The notes: generated from the letters alone by a model not told the origin. DNA of 8,126 nt from an uncultured Bacilli bacterium (GCA_947627965.1 CANQYA010000039.1:1-8126), one strand, 5' to 3'. Counted from the stretch's first letter, positions 1 to 6,178 are shown. Made by a program: numbers and translations.

Positions 1-538
1 CATAAGCAAGTTTACCAATATCCATCTTATAAGGTCCATCAACTGAAGAATCGAAAACAAAATCCCCGGTATATACAATCGCCCCATCAGGTGTATATAA
101 TACATATCCTACCGCATCAGGTATCGAATGGGTCATACTAATTGGAAATACTGATAATTTACCAAAGGTTAATTTAGAATGCGGTCTTATTTCCTTAATA
201 TTAGTTCCTTTGATATTATTTTCTTGTAAATCACGTTTTAAAATTTCTAAAGTAAATTTAGTCGCATATACTGGTAAATTAGGTATATCGTATAAAATAT
301 CGGCTGTCGCCCCCATATTACTATCATGTCCGTGTGATAAAAATAATCCTTTAACTCTTTTAATATTATCTTTTATATAAGTATAATCAGGTAAAATATA
401 GTCAACTCCTAAAGTTTTATCACTTCCATACTTCAATCCTGCATCAAAAATAAAAATATCGTTATCAACTTCGACAACATACATATTTTTACCATTCTCA
501 TTTAATCCACCTAAACTAAATATTTTTATTTTACTCAA
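1..538 (-). CDS. rnj: RNase J-family metallo-beta-lactamase/beta-CASP ribonuclease (N-terminal 179 aa, truncated by window edge)
   Basis: RNase J proteins are cytoplasmic 5'-3' exo- and endoribonucleases of the metallo-beta-lactamase/beta-CASP family that act in mRNA decay and rRNA maturation. Reading the minus strand from 538 gives an open frame that continues past base 1. It starts SKIKIFSLGGLNENGKNMYV, the usual RNase J opening (GGLxExGKN), followed by FDAG (31-34), SHGHDSNMGA (68-77), MTHSIPDAVG (135-144) and YTGDFVFD (156-163). The metal-ligand equivalents H69, H71, H137 and D159 are present, but the Asp and His that end the HxHxDH motif are S73 and N74. This suggests a catalytically weak, RNase J2-like paralogue. 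The start is TTG at 536-538: a TAA lies in frame two codons upstream and AAAGGAG precedes it by 9 bases. It follows rnc by 54 bases with no terminator, so they are probably one operon. Family assignment is firm; the J2-like role is inferred. Confidence 0.9.
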   Translation of the reverse strand, partial: MSKIKIFSLGGLNENGKNMYVVEVDNDIFIFDAGLKYGSDKTLGVDYILPDYTYIKDNIKRVKGLFLSHGHDSNMGATADILYDIPNLPVYATKFTLEILKRDLQENNIKGTNIKEIRPHSKLTFGKLSVFPISMTHSIPDAVGYVLYTPDGAIVYTGDFVFDSSVDGPYKMDIGKLAY

Positions 539-547
539 TTTTTATCT

Positions 548-554
548 CTCCTTT
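548..554 (-). promoter_or_regulatory. Ribosome binding site deciding the TTG start of rnj
   Basis: The minus strand reads AAAGGAG, then 9 bases, then TTG at 538-536. No ATG or GTG lies between the in-frame TAA and this TTG, and the next in-frame ATG is residue 19, which would remove the conserved GGLNENGKN opening. The strong SD therefore fixes the non-ATG start. Confidence 0.8.
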
Positions 555-592
555 CTCGATAAGTAATTAACTCGTAAATTATAGCAAATTAT

Positions 593-1261
593 TTATCTTT
601 TTGCAAGTTTATCTAAAGCATTTTTAGCGGCCTCTTGTTCAGCTTCTTTCTTACTAGGTGCACTACCTTTTCCATATATAATATTATCTATTTTTACTAC
701 CGTCGTAAATACTTTATTATGCGAAGGTCCTTCTTCATTGACTAATTCATATATTAAACTTTTTTGAGAAGTTTGGACATATTCTTGTAAAACTGATTTA
801 TAATCATTGAAAAAAGTAACATTCGGATCTTCTATATAAGGAACAATAATATTTAAAATAACTTTTTTTACGGTATCAAATCCTAAATCTAAGTATACGG
901 CTCCCATAAATGCCTCAAAAATATCAGCCATAATAACTTTCTTAAATCTACCCCCATCTTGTTCTTCACCATGACCTACTTTAATATAATCACTTAGTCC
1001 TAAAGCAATGGCATATTCATATAAAGCATTTTCACAGACATAACTAGCTCTCGTTTTAGTCATATCTCCTTCTTTAAAATCTTTATTACGATATAAATAA
1101 TCACTTATAACTAATTCTAAAACGGCATCTCCTAAAAATTCTAATCTTTCATAATCTGCTTTTAAATGATTTTCATTAACATAAGAAGAATGTTGAAAAG
1201 CTGTTTGATATAAACGCATATCACAGGGAATGATACCTAATTTTTTAAAAAGTTTATCCAT
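593..1261 (-). CDS. rnc: Ribonuclease III
   Basis: Endoribonuclease that cuts double-stranded RNA, processing the 30S rRNA precursor and degrading structured or antisense-paired RNA in the cytoplasm. The 222-aa length is normal for the family. The catalytic domain (about 1-145) carries the signature ERLEFLGDA at 38-46, with E41 and D45. The second acidic pair is in ADIFEAFMGAVYLDLG, with D113 and E116, so all four metal-binding acidic residues are present. The double-stranded RNA-binding domain spans about 153-220, from FNDYKSVLQEYVQ through GPSHNKVF to SKKEAEQEAAKNAL. ATG at 1259-1261 is preceded by AGAGGTG at 7 bases. The gene has its own promoter facing away from yidD and is followed after 54 bases by the RNase J gene. 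In many Bacilli rnc sits with smc and ftsY; here its visible partner is another RNase. Nothing in the protein looks damaged. Confidence 0.97.
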   Translation of the reverse strand: MDKLFKKLGIIPCDMRLYQTAFQHSSYVNENHLKADYERLEFLGDAVLELVISDYLYRNKDFKEGDMTKTRASYVCENALYEYAIALGLSDYIKVGHGEEQDGGRFKKVIMADIFEAFMGAVYLDLGFDTVKKVILNIIVPYIEDPNVTFFNDYKSVLQEYVQTSQKSLIYELVNEEGPSHNKVFTTVVKIDNIIYGKGSAPSKKEAEQEAAKNALDKLAKR

Positions 1262-1320
1262 GTTCTTACACCTCTTTTAACTATTATTAAAAAATAATTA
1301 ATACTTAATACTATATAATT

Positions 1321-1349
1321 ATTGTATCAAATTCCTAAGTAAAAGTCTA
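1321..1349 (-). promoter_or_regulatory. Probable promoter of rnc-rnj
   Basis: On the minus strand TAGACT (1344-1349) and TACAAT (1321-1326) are separated by exactly 17 bases, and TGA directly precedes TACAAT, giving an extended -10 (TGnTACAAT). The -35 matches TTGACA at four of six positions. Transcription would start about 50 bases before the rnc ATG. Judged by eye; the surrounding DNA is AT-rich, so false -10 boxes are easy to find. Confidence 0.5.
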
Positions 1350-1375
1350 TTCAATGGTAAAAAATAAAACACTTA

Positions 1376-1404
1376 TTGATAAATAATTAAATTAATAGTA
1401 AAAT
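1376..1404 (+). promoter_or_regulatory. Sigma-A-type promoter of the yidD operon
   Basis: TTGATA (1376-1381) and TAAAAT (1399-1404) are separated by 17 bases, and each matches its consensus hexamer at four or five of six positions. The expected start point is about 1410-1412, at the first base of the ATGGTGATGG element, leaving an untranslated leader of only about 13 bases. It diverges from the rnc promoter, with the two -35 boxes about 27 bases apart. Confidence 0.6.
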
Positions 1405-1410
1405 AATCAT

Positions 1411-1420
1411 ATGGTGATGG
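1411..1420 (+). promoter_or_regulatory. Non-canonical ribosome binding site ATGGTGATGG before yidD
   Basis: The only SD-like sequence before the yidD ATG is GGTGATGG, ending 3 bases upstream. It lacks AGGAGG, but GGTGAT is complementary to AUCACC in the conserved 16S tail (GGATCACCTCCTTT), just 5' of the core anti-SD, and the short spacing fits that shifted pairing. The identical 10-mer at identical spacing precedes the response regulator gene at 4101-4110. Confidence 0.5.
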
Positions 1421-1423
1421 TTA

Positions 1424-1648
1424 ATGAAAAGGATATTGATATTTTTAATAAAACTGTATCAAAAAATACCACTACCAATCCATAATTATTGTAAATATAT
1501 TCCTTCTTGTTCGGAATATGGTATTACTGCTATAAATACTTATGGTTGTTTTAAAGGAAGTTATTTAACAATAAAAAGAATAATTAGGTGTAATCCTCTT
1601 GCTAAAGGAGGATATGATCCTGTACCAATGAAGGAGAAAAAAATATGA
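1424..1648 (+). CDS. yidD: YidD-family membrane protein insertion efficiency factor
   Basis: Small membrane-associated protein that helps the YidC/Sec route insert membrane proteins; its exact mechanism is poorly defined. The 74-aa sequence has the family hallmarks in order: LYQKIPLP (11-18), CKYIPSCSEYGITAI (23-37) with the conserved Cys pair C23 and C29, the GCFKGSYLTIKRIIRC segment (41-56) with C56, and the terminal GGYDPVP (62-68). The N-terminal RILIFLIKLY could form the membrane-binding amphipathic helix typical of the family. In many bacteria yidD lies with rpmH, rnpA and yidC; here it heads a different operon. Its TGA overlaps the next start codon (ATGA at 1645-1648), and the next gene's SD lies inside yidD, so the two are probably translationally coupled. 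The TGA stop also argues against a Mycoplasma-type code. Confidence 0.95.
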   Translation: MKRILIFLIKLYQKIPLPIHNYCKYIPSCSEYGITAINTYGCFKGSYLTIKRIIRCNPLAKGGYDPVPMKEKKI

Positions 1649-2502
1649 AAAAAAGATTATTAATAATAGTAATTTTACTATTACTTACTACTGGTTGTTT
1701 TAAAAGAGATAATATGGAAGATATAAATATTATTACTACTTACTATCCAATTGAATTTATTACTAATAAGTTGTATGGCGATAACTCTATTGTTAATTCT
1801 ATTTATCCAGATGGCACGAATGTTTTTGAATATAAACTAAATGATAAACAATTAAATGATTTTAGTAAACAAGATTTATTTATTTACTTAGGACTAACTA
1901 ACGATAATGATATTGCTTTAGATTTATTAAATAGAAATAATAATTTATTAATTATTGACCCTACTTTTGGAATGGAAATAAGTTATGGTGTTGAAGAATT
2001 GTTTTTAAATCCTTCTAATTTGACCATGATTAGTCAAAATATCAAAAATAGTTTACAAGAATTTATTAATAGTTCTTACTTAAATAAAGAAATTGATAAA
2101 AATTATGAAGATTTGAAAGTTGAATTATCTGAGTTAGATGCGGAATTTAAGTTAACAGCTGAAAATGCTACTAACAAGACTTTAGTAGTAGGAAACGATG
2201 TTTTTAAATTCTTAGAGAAGTATGGATTTGAAATAATTTCTTTAGATAAAGATACAACGACGGAAAAAATAGTTGTCGATGTTCAAGAAAAAATTAATAA
2301 TGGTGAGATTGGTTATATCTTTTTACTAGAAAATGATCAAGAGAACGAAAATGTTAAATTAATTGAAAAAAATACGAAAGTTAAAACTGTTACTCTACGT
2401 GGTTTAACTAATATAACTGACGAAGAAAGAAATAATCGTGAAGATTATATCAAAATAATGAATGAAAATATTGAGTTAATTAAACAAGAAGCATATAAAT
2501 AA
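1645..2502 (+). CDS. TroA/ZnuA-fold substrate-binding lipoprotein lacking all histidines
   Basis: The 285-aa product starts with a lipoprotein signal: MKKR, a run of Leu/Ile, then LLTTGC with C18 as the lipidated residue, so it should be anchored outside the membrane. The rest matches cluster A-I metal-binding proteins of zinc/manganese ABC importers: TTYYPIEFITNKLYGD (31-46), PDGTNVFEY (55-63), KQDLFIYLG (75-83), VEELFLNPSN (116-125), LVVGNDVFKFLEKYG (180-194) and a C-terminal EDYIKIMNENIELIKQ helix. The usual ligands are His in PHDY, DPHVW and SHDAF; here they are F61, E118 and N184, and the protein contains no His at all. It may bind something else or be structural. No ABC permease or ATPase is adjacent. 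AAGGAG at 1631-1636, 8 bases before ATG, lies inside yidD. The fold is likely; the ligand is unknown. Confidence 0.8.
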   Translation: MKKRLLIIVILLLLTTGCFKRDNMEDINIITTYYPIEFITNKLYGDNSIVNSIYPDGTNVFEYKLNDKQLNDFSKQDLFIYLGLTNDNDIALDLLNRNNNLLIIDPTFGMEISYGVEELFLNPSNLTMISQNIKNSLQEFINSSYLNKEIDKNYEDLKVELSELDAEFKLTAENATNKTLVVGNDVFKFLEKYGFEIISLDKDTTTEKIVVDVQEKINNGEIGYIFLLENDQENENVKLIEKNTKVKTVTLRGLTNITDEERNNREDYIKIMNENIELIKQEAYK

Positions 2503-2512
2503 TGAGGTAAGT

Positions 2513-4054
2513 ATGAAAAAAAAGATAGGTTTTATAAAAAAAATTATTATTTTTAGAAAACGGCCTTCTTTTTTTGTTTTTAATAAAGAAAGAAAAAAAG
2601 AAGATAATATTAAAGAAAAAACTATTACTTATGGAATAGATAATGCTAAAGAACCTAGTAAAGAAATAAGTAAAAAAGAAATAAAGTTAGAAATAAACTC
2701 TAACCCTAATATAGAAAATAAAAAGATATTAGAAGATAAGAAAAAAATAATAGAAAACAAAAAAGAAATAGAAGCCAAGAAAACAGTAGAAGATAAAAAG
2801 GTATTAGAAGATAAAAAGATAGATAATATCGATCCTATAGAAAAAGAACCAATTAAACCTATCCCTACCCCTACTAAGCCTATTACTAAAGTAATAAGCA
2901 AAAGTAAAGATAAAGAAAAAGTAATTAAAATAAAAAAAGATAAAAAAGAAAATATTACTAATATTAATAAAAACGATACTAATTCTTTAAATATAACTTT
3001 AAGCATCTTAAATGAAATCGATATAAGACTTAAAAAAAATTATTATGAAATACAAGAACTATCTTATAATATTGATTATTTAGACAAAGAAAATAAAGAT
3101 AATAAAACTAGTCAAGAATTAGAAATACTTATCGATAAACTACAAAAATTAATTCAAGAATTTGAAAAAATAAAAAAGAAATTTTATAAAGAAAATAAAG
3201 AGTTACTAGCAAGTTATTGTTATAATGACGATATTAGTGCTCTCTTAGACGAATACATATCTTTAGCTAAAACTGGTAAAGCTTATAATGCTGTTATCTT
3301 ACAATTTAAACAAATTGAAAACTATTTAAACATTTTAAATAAAATAGCTACTATCGAAACTAAAAGCGATAAATTAAAAAACAATTTAGACGAAAAATTA
3401 ACAATAGTAAATCAAAAAGAAAAAGATAGTGATAATTTTTATGGCAATATTTTAGAAATAGAAAAAATGAACGATTACATTACTTCTTATACTGCTACCC
3501 AAAGTGAATTATTAAATAAAATTAAAAATAAATTATTAGAAAGTGAAGAAGTTACTAAAACCGTTAAATATAAAAGCGAAATAATTTTAAATTATTCTAA
3601 CTTATTTACTTCTACCCTTCTTATGGCAACAACTGCTATTATACCTCCTACTAAAAGTGGTAATTTCCTTAAATCTTGCTTTATGGTAGCGACTATCGTA
3701 AATGCCCTTAATCTTTTTAAAGTTAGAGCTAAAGAAAAAGAAACAATTACTAAAGTTAAATTTATTGATTATGAAAAAGATATTAAAAATAATATTAATA
3801 ATGTCTATGATATCAATCTTATGATTAATAAAGGTATTAATGATATTAGTTACTTAAAAAAAGAATTTGAACATGAATTTGCCTCATATGCTGATAGTAT
3901 TCCTAATTATTATGAAATGTTAAAAAAATTAGATTTAATTGAGAAAGATTTATTAGCTAAAAGTAAAATTATTAAAGGATACAGCGAAGAATTAAATCAA
4001 GCTCTTACAACTAATAATATTAAAGTTAAAAAATTAGAAGAGGAATATCATTAA
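2513..4054 (+). CDS. Lysine-rich coiled-coil protein of unknown function with probable membrane hairpin
   Basis: I do not recognise a family for this 513-aa protein. It has no clear signal peptide; the start is basic with a short hydrophobic patch (IGFIKKIIIF, 5-14). Residues 67-102 hold about six degenerate units of the type (I/V)(L/I)E(D/N)KK. A Pro/Lys linker follows (PIEKEPIKPIPTPTKPITK, about 108-126), then a very basic stretch to about 146. From about 160 to 350 it is mostly charged heptad-like helix. Two hydrophobic segments, about 362-379 (ending IIPP) and 386-403, could form a membrane hairpin, and another charged helical region runs from about 410 to 513. C236 and C389 are the only cysteines. 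ATG at 2513 follows the lipoprotein stop by 10 bases, with GAGGT just upstream. As third gene of the yidD-lipoprotein operon it probably works at the membrane; that role is inferred from position. Confidence 0.85.
   Translation: MKKKIGFIKKIIIFRKRPSFFVFNKERKKEDNIKEKTITYGIDNAKEPSKEISKKEIKLEINSNPNIENKKILEDKKKIIENKKEIEAKKTVEDKKVLEDKKIDNIDPIEKEPIKPIPTPTKPITKVISKSKDKEKVIKIKKDKKENITNINKNDTNSLNITLSILNEIDIRLKKNYYEIQELSYNIDYLDKENKDNKTSQELEILIDKLQKLIQEFEKIKKKFYKENKELLASYCYNDDISALLDEYISLAKTGKAYNAVILQFKQIENYLNILNKIATIETKSDKLKNNLDEKLTIVNQKEKDSDNFYGNILEIEKMNDYITSYTATQSELLNKIKNKLLESEEVTKTVKYKSEIILNYSNLFTSTLLMATTAIIPPTKSGNFLKSCFMVATIVNALNLFKVRAKEKETITKVKFIDYEKDIKNNINNVYDINLMINKGINDISYLKKEFEHEFASYADSIPNYYEMLKKLDLIEKDLLAKSKIIKGYSEELNQALTTNNIKVKKLEEEYH
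2711..2818 (+). repeat. Degenerate in-frame tandem repeat of about 18 bp
   Basis: About six imperfect units of the type (T/A)T(A/T)GAAGATAAAAAG encode (I/V)xE(D/N/A)KK: IENKK, ILEDKK, KIIENKK, EIEAKK, TVEDKK and VLEDKK. One unit is one codon short and one is one codon long, so the total remains 108 bases and in frame. The third-position differences indicate an old rather than freshly expanded repeat, kept as a charged helical or flexible spacer before the proline-rich linker. Confidence 0.75.
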
Positions 4055-4066
4055 CCCTCTTTTTTT
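4036..4066 (+). terminator. Intrinsic terminator closing the yidD operon, stop codon in loop
   Basis: AAGAGG (4038-4043) pairs with CCTCTT (4056-4061), extendable by a G-T and an A-T pair to 4036/4063. The loop is 12 bases (4044-4055) and contains the TAA (4052-4054) of the 513-aa gene. A run of seven T (4060-4066) follows and partly joins the stem. The left arm lies in the last codons of the gene. The stem is modest, so it may be leaky. Confidence 0.6.
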
Positions 4067-4095
4067 CACACAAAGTTCATAATTATATGTATAAT
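4065..4095 (+). promoter_or_regulatory. Probable promoter of the two-component operon
   Basis: A perfect TATAAT is at 4090-4095, immediately preceded by TG. The best -35 is TTCACA at 4065-4070, with a rather long 19-base spacer and overlapping the preceding terminator T-run. The predicted start is about 4101-4103, on the ATGGTGATGG element, so the leader would again be only about 12 bases. The long spacer could mean weak basal activity or activator dependence. Confidence 0.5.
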
Positions 4096-4100
4096 TATAA

Positions 4101-4110
4101 ATGGTGATGG
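4101..4110 (+). promoter_or_regulatory. Non-canonical ribosome binding site ATGGTGATGG before the response regulator
   Basis: Identical in sequence and in its 3-base spacing to the ATG to the element at 1411-1420. No AGGAG-type SD precedes this gene. GGTGAT can pair with AUCACC of the 16S tail. The out-of-frame ATG at 4101 opens an 11-codon frame ending at a TGA shortly inside the gene, probably a chance frame. Confidence 0.5.
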
Positions 4111-4113
4111 AAA

Positions 4114-4776
4114 ATGAATTTACTTATTGTCGATGACGAAAAATTAATAAGAGAAGTTATTAAAGAATATGCTCTTAACGAAAATTATAAAGTTTATGAA
4201 GCGGAAAATGGTATTGAAGCTTTAAAAGTAATTGAAGAAGTTAATATTGACATAATTGTTCTAGATATTATGATGCCTAAAATGGATGGATATTCTTTCT
4301 TTCAAGAATTAAAAAAAGAACATAATATTCCCACGATTATTCTTTCAGCAAGAAATGACGAATACGATAAGCTTTTAGGATTTGAATTAGGGGTTGACGA
4401 TTATTTAACTAAACCTTTCTCCCCTAAAGAATTAATTGCAAGAATTAAAGCAGTTATTAGGAGAGGTAAACATATTGAAAATAAATTTAATTATGAAACA
4501 CTAGTAGTTGATTTTATTGGTCATACGATAACAATTGATAATAAAGAAATAAATGTTACACCTAAAGAATTTGAAATACTTACCTACTTTATTCAGAATC
4601 AAAATGTAGCCATTTCAAGAGAAGCCATTTTAAATAAAATATGGGGATATGATTACTTTGGAGATGACAGAACTATCGATACTCATATAAAAATGCTAAG
4701 AAATAATTTAGGAAAATATCGCGATTTAATTAAAACAGTTCGTGGGATAGGATATAAATTTGAAATTAAAAAATAA
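4114..4776 (+). CDS. OmpR/PhoB-family response regulator
   Basis: Cytoplasmic transcription factor phosphorylated by a partner histidine kinase. The 220-aa length is typical. The receiver domain (1-about 118) has the acidic pair D7-D8 in LLIVDDE, the phospho-acceptor D51 in VLDIMMPKMDG, the switch residue S78 in IILSARND, and K100 in DDYLTKPFSPKELIARI. The winged-helix DNA-binding domain (about 126-218) contains TPKEFEIL (149-156), ISREAILNKIWGYDYFGDDRTIDTHI (167-192) and TVRGIGYKF (208-216). All key residues are intact. It is the first gene of its operon and is followed, with a 17-base overlap, by the histidine kinase, its likely partner. No metabolic or transport gene sits beside the pair, so the target regulon is not evident. 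Its sequence resembles PhoP/VicR/SrrA-type regulators, but I would not choose among them. Confidence 0.96.
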   Translation: MNLLIVDDEKLIREVIKEYALNENYKVYEAENGIEALKVIEEVNIDIIVLDIMMPKMDGYSFFQELKKEHNIPTIILSARNDEYDKLLGFELGVDDYLTKPFSPKELIARIKAVIRRGKHIENKFNYETLVVDFIGHTITIDNKEINVTPKEFEILTYFIQNQNVAISREAILNKIWGYDYFGDDRTIDTHIKMLRNNLGKYRDLIKTVRGIGYKFEIKK

Positions 4777-6178
4777 GTCTCTAACTGTAAAAATATGGAT
4801 TTTCTTAGCTCTCTTTTCTATTATTATTATCGCTTTTCTTTGGTTCTTTCAAGTAATATTTATCGATACTTATTATGAATGGTATAAAACTAATGAAATA
4901 AATATAATGGCTAAAATTGTTAAAACTAATTACAATAAAGATAACTTTGAGGAAATATTAGACGAAATATCATATAAACGTGGACTTTGTATTGAATTTA
5001 CGGATTATGACGAAATAATATATTCAACTAATAATATGAATAGAAGTTGTTTAATTGAAAGAGATAATACTAATATAAATATTTATAAATTAAATTTTAT
5101 AAATAGTGGTAAAAATAGTATTACTTATAAAATCGTTAATAATATATTTAATAGTGAAACTTTAGTATATGGTCTAAAACTTGATAGTAATCATTTTGCC
5201 TTTTTAAATACTTCGATCGATCCGATTGACTCTACTATTGTAATACTTAAAAATCAATTAATAATTGTTACTATTATCGTATTATTTTTAGCATTTATTA
5301 TAGGGGCTTACATATCTAAAAAATTATCTAAACCAATTACTTCTTTAAATAATTCGGCTAAAAAATTAGCTAATGGAGACTATACTGTTACTTTTGATAA
5401 TAATAGTGATATCGATGAGATTGACGAGTTAGCTAATACTTTAAATTATGCTAAAGAACAATTATCTAAAACTGACGAACTACGTCGTGAATTAATGGCT
5501 AATGTATCACATGACTTAAAAACACCTCTTACCATGATTAAAGCTTATAGTGAAATGATAAGAGATATAAGTTATAAAAATAAAGATAAAAGAGAAGAAC
5601 ATCTAAATATAATTATCGAAGAAGTAGATAGATTAAATTTATTAGTAAATGATATTTTAGATTTATCTAGTATGCAATCCAATATTACTAAACTAAATAA
5701 AGAAGAATTTGATTTAATAGAATTAATTAATAATATTTTAAATAGATATAAGATATATACTATTACTGAAAACTATATTTTTAATTTTGAAACTAATAAT
5801 AATAAAGTTTTAATATATGCTGATAAAAAGAAAATGGAACAAGTTATATATAATTTAATTAATAATGCAATTAATTATACAGGTAATGATAATACAGTAA
5901 CTATTAAAGTTACAGATAATAAGAAAAATATTAAAGTAGAAATAATTGATACTGGTAAAGGTATAAGTAAAGAAGAAATAAATCATATATGGGATAAATA
6001 TTATAAGGGAGATAAAAAACATAAAAGAAATGTTATTGGTACTGGTATAGGATTATCTATTGTAAAAAATATATTTGTATTACATAATTACGAATATGGA
6101 GTAATTTCCAAGAAAAATCAAGGTTCAAATTTTTACTTTTACATAAAAAAAGACAAATATAAAGAGACATCAAAATAA
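4760..6178 (+). CDS. Membrane sensor histidine kinase
   Basis: Senses an extracytoplasmic or membrane signal and phosphorylates the preceding response regulator. The 472-aa protein has TM1 at about 11-35, an outside domain of about 36-163, TM2 at about 166-186 (QLIIVTIIVLFLAFIIGAYIS), a HAMP linker at about 187-238, and a HisKA dimerisation domain with H251 in NVSHDLKTPLTMI. The ATPase domain has an N box YNLINNAINYT (364-374), G1 DTGKGIS (397-403) and G2 GTGIGLSIV (427-435), all intact. The sensor domain matches no type I recognise; it carries C77 and C97, possibly a disulfide. The start is TTG at 4760-4762: AGGA at 4749-4752 is 7 bases upstream, an in-frame TAG at 4748-4750 blocks earlier starts, and the next ATG (residue 50) would lose TM1. 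The 17-base overlap with the regulator implies coupled expression. Confidence 0.95.
   Translation: MKLKNKSLTVKIWIFLALFSIIIIAFLWFFQVIFIDTYYEWYKTNEINIMAKIVKTNYNKDNFEEILDEISYKRGLCIEFTDYDEIIYSTNNMNRSCLIERDNTNINIYKLNFINSGKNSITYKIVNNIFNSETLVYGLKLDSNHFAFLNTSIDPIDSTIVILKNQLIIVTIIVLFLAFIIGAYISKKLSKPITSLNNSAKKLANGDYTVTFDNNSDIDEIDELANTLNYAKEQLSKTDELRRELMANVSHDLKTPLTMIKAYSEMIRDISYKNKDKREEHLNIIIEEVDRLNLLVNDILDLSSMQSNITKLNKEEFDLIELINNILNRYKIYTITENYIFNFETNNNKVLIYADKKKMEQVIYNLINNAINYTGNDNTVTIKVTDNKKNIKVEIIDTGKGISKEEINHIWDKYYKGDKKHKRNVIGTGIGLSIVKNIFVLHNYEYGVISKKNQGSNFYFYIKKDKYKETSK

Noticed and set aside
1262..1423. Riboswitch or small RNA in the divergent region
   Set aside because: It is only 162 bases, AT-rich, filled by two promoters, and shows no stable GC-containing stems.
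1411..1485. Upstream out-of-frame reading frame starting within ATGGTGATGG before yidD (24 codons)
   Set aside because: It overlaps yidD in another frame, has no SD of its own, and the product has no features; kept only as a possibility under the shared 10-mer.
1645..1648. TGA read as tryptophan (Mycoplasma-type code)
   Set aside because: yidD ends at this TGA at the normal family length after DPVP, and the tryptophans I checked are TGG, so the standard bacterial code applies.
2711..2818. CRISPR-like or mobile repeat array
   Set aside because: The units are contiguous, in frame, imperfect and have no spacers; they encode protein.
2629..3006. 125-aa minus-strand ORF rich in Leu/Ile/Phe/Ser
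   Set aside because: It is the complement of the lysine-rich repeat region of the 513-aa gene; AAA/GAA codons read backwards give Phe/Leu/Ser. It has no SD and overlaps a gene with a clear operon position.
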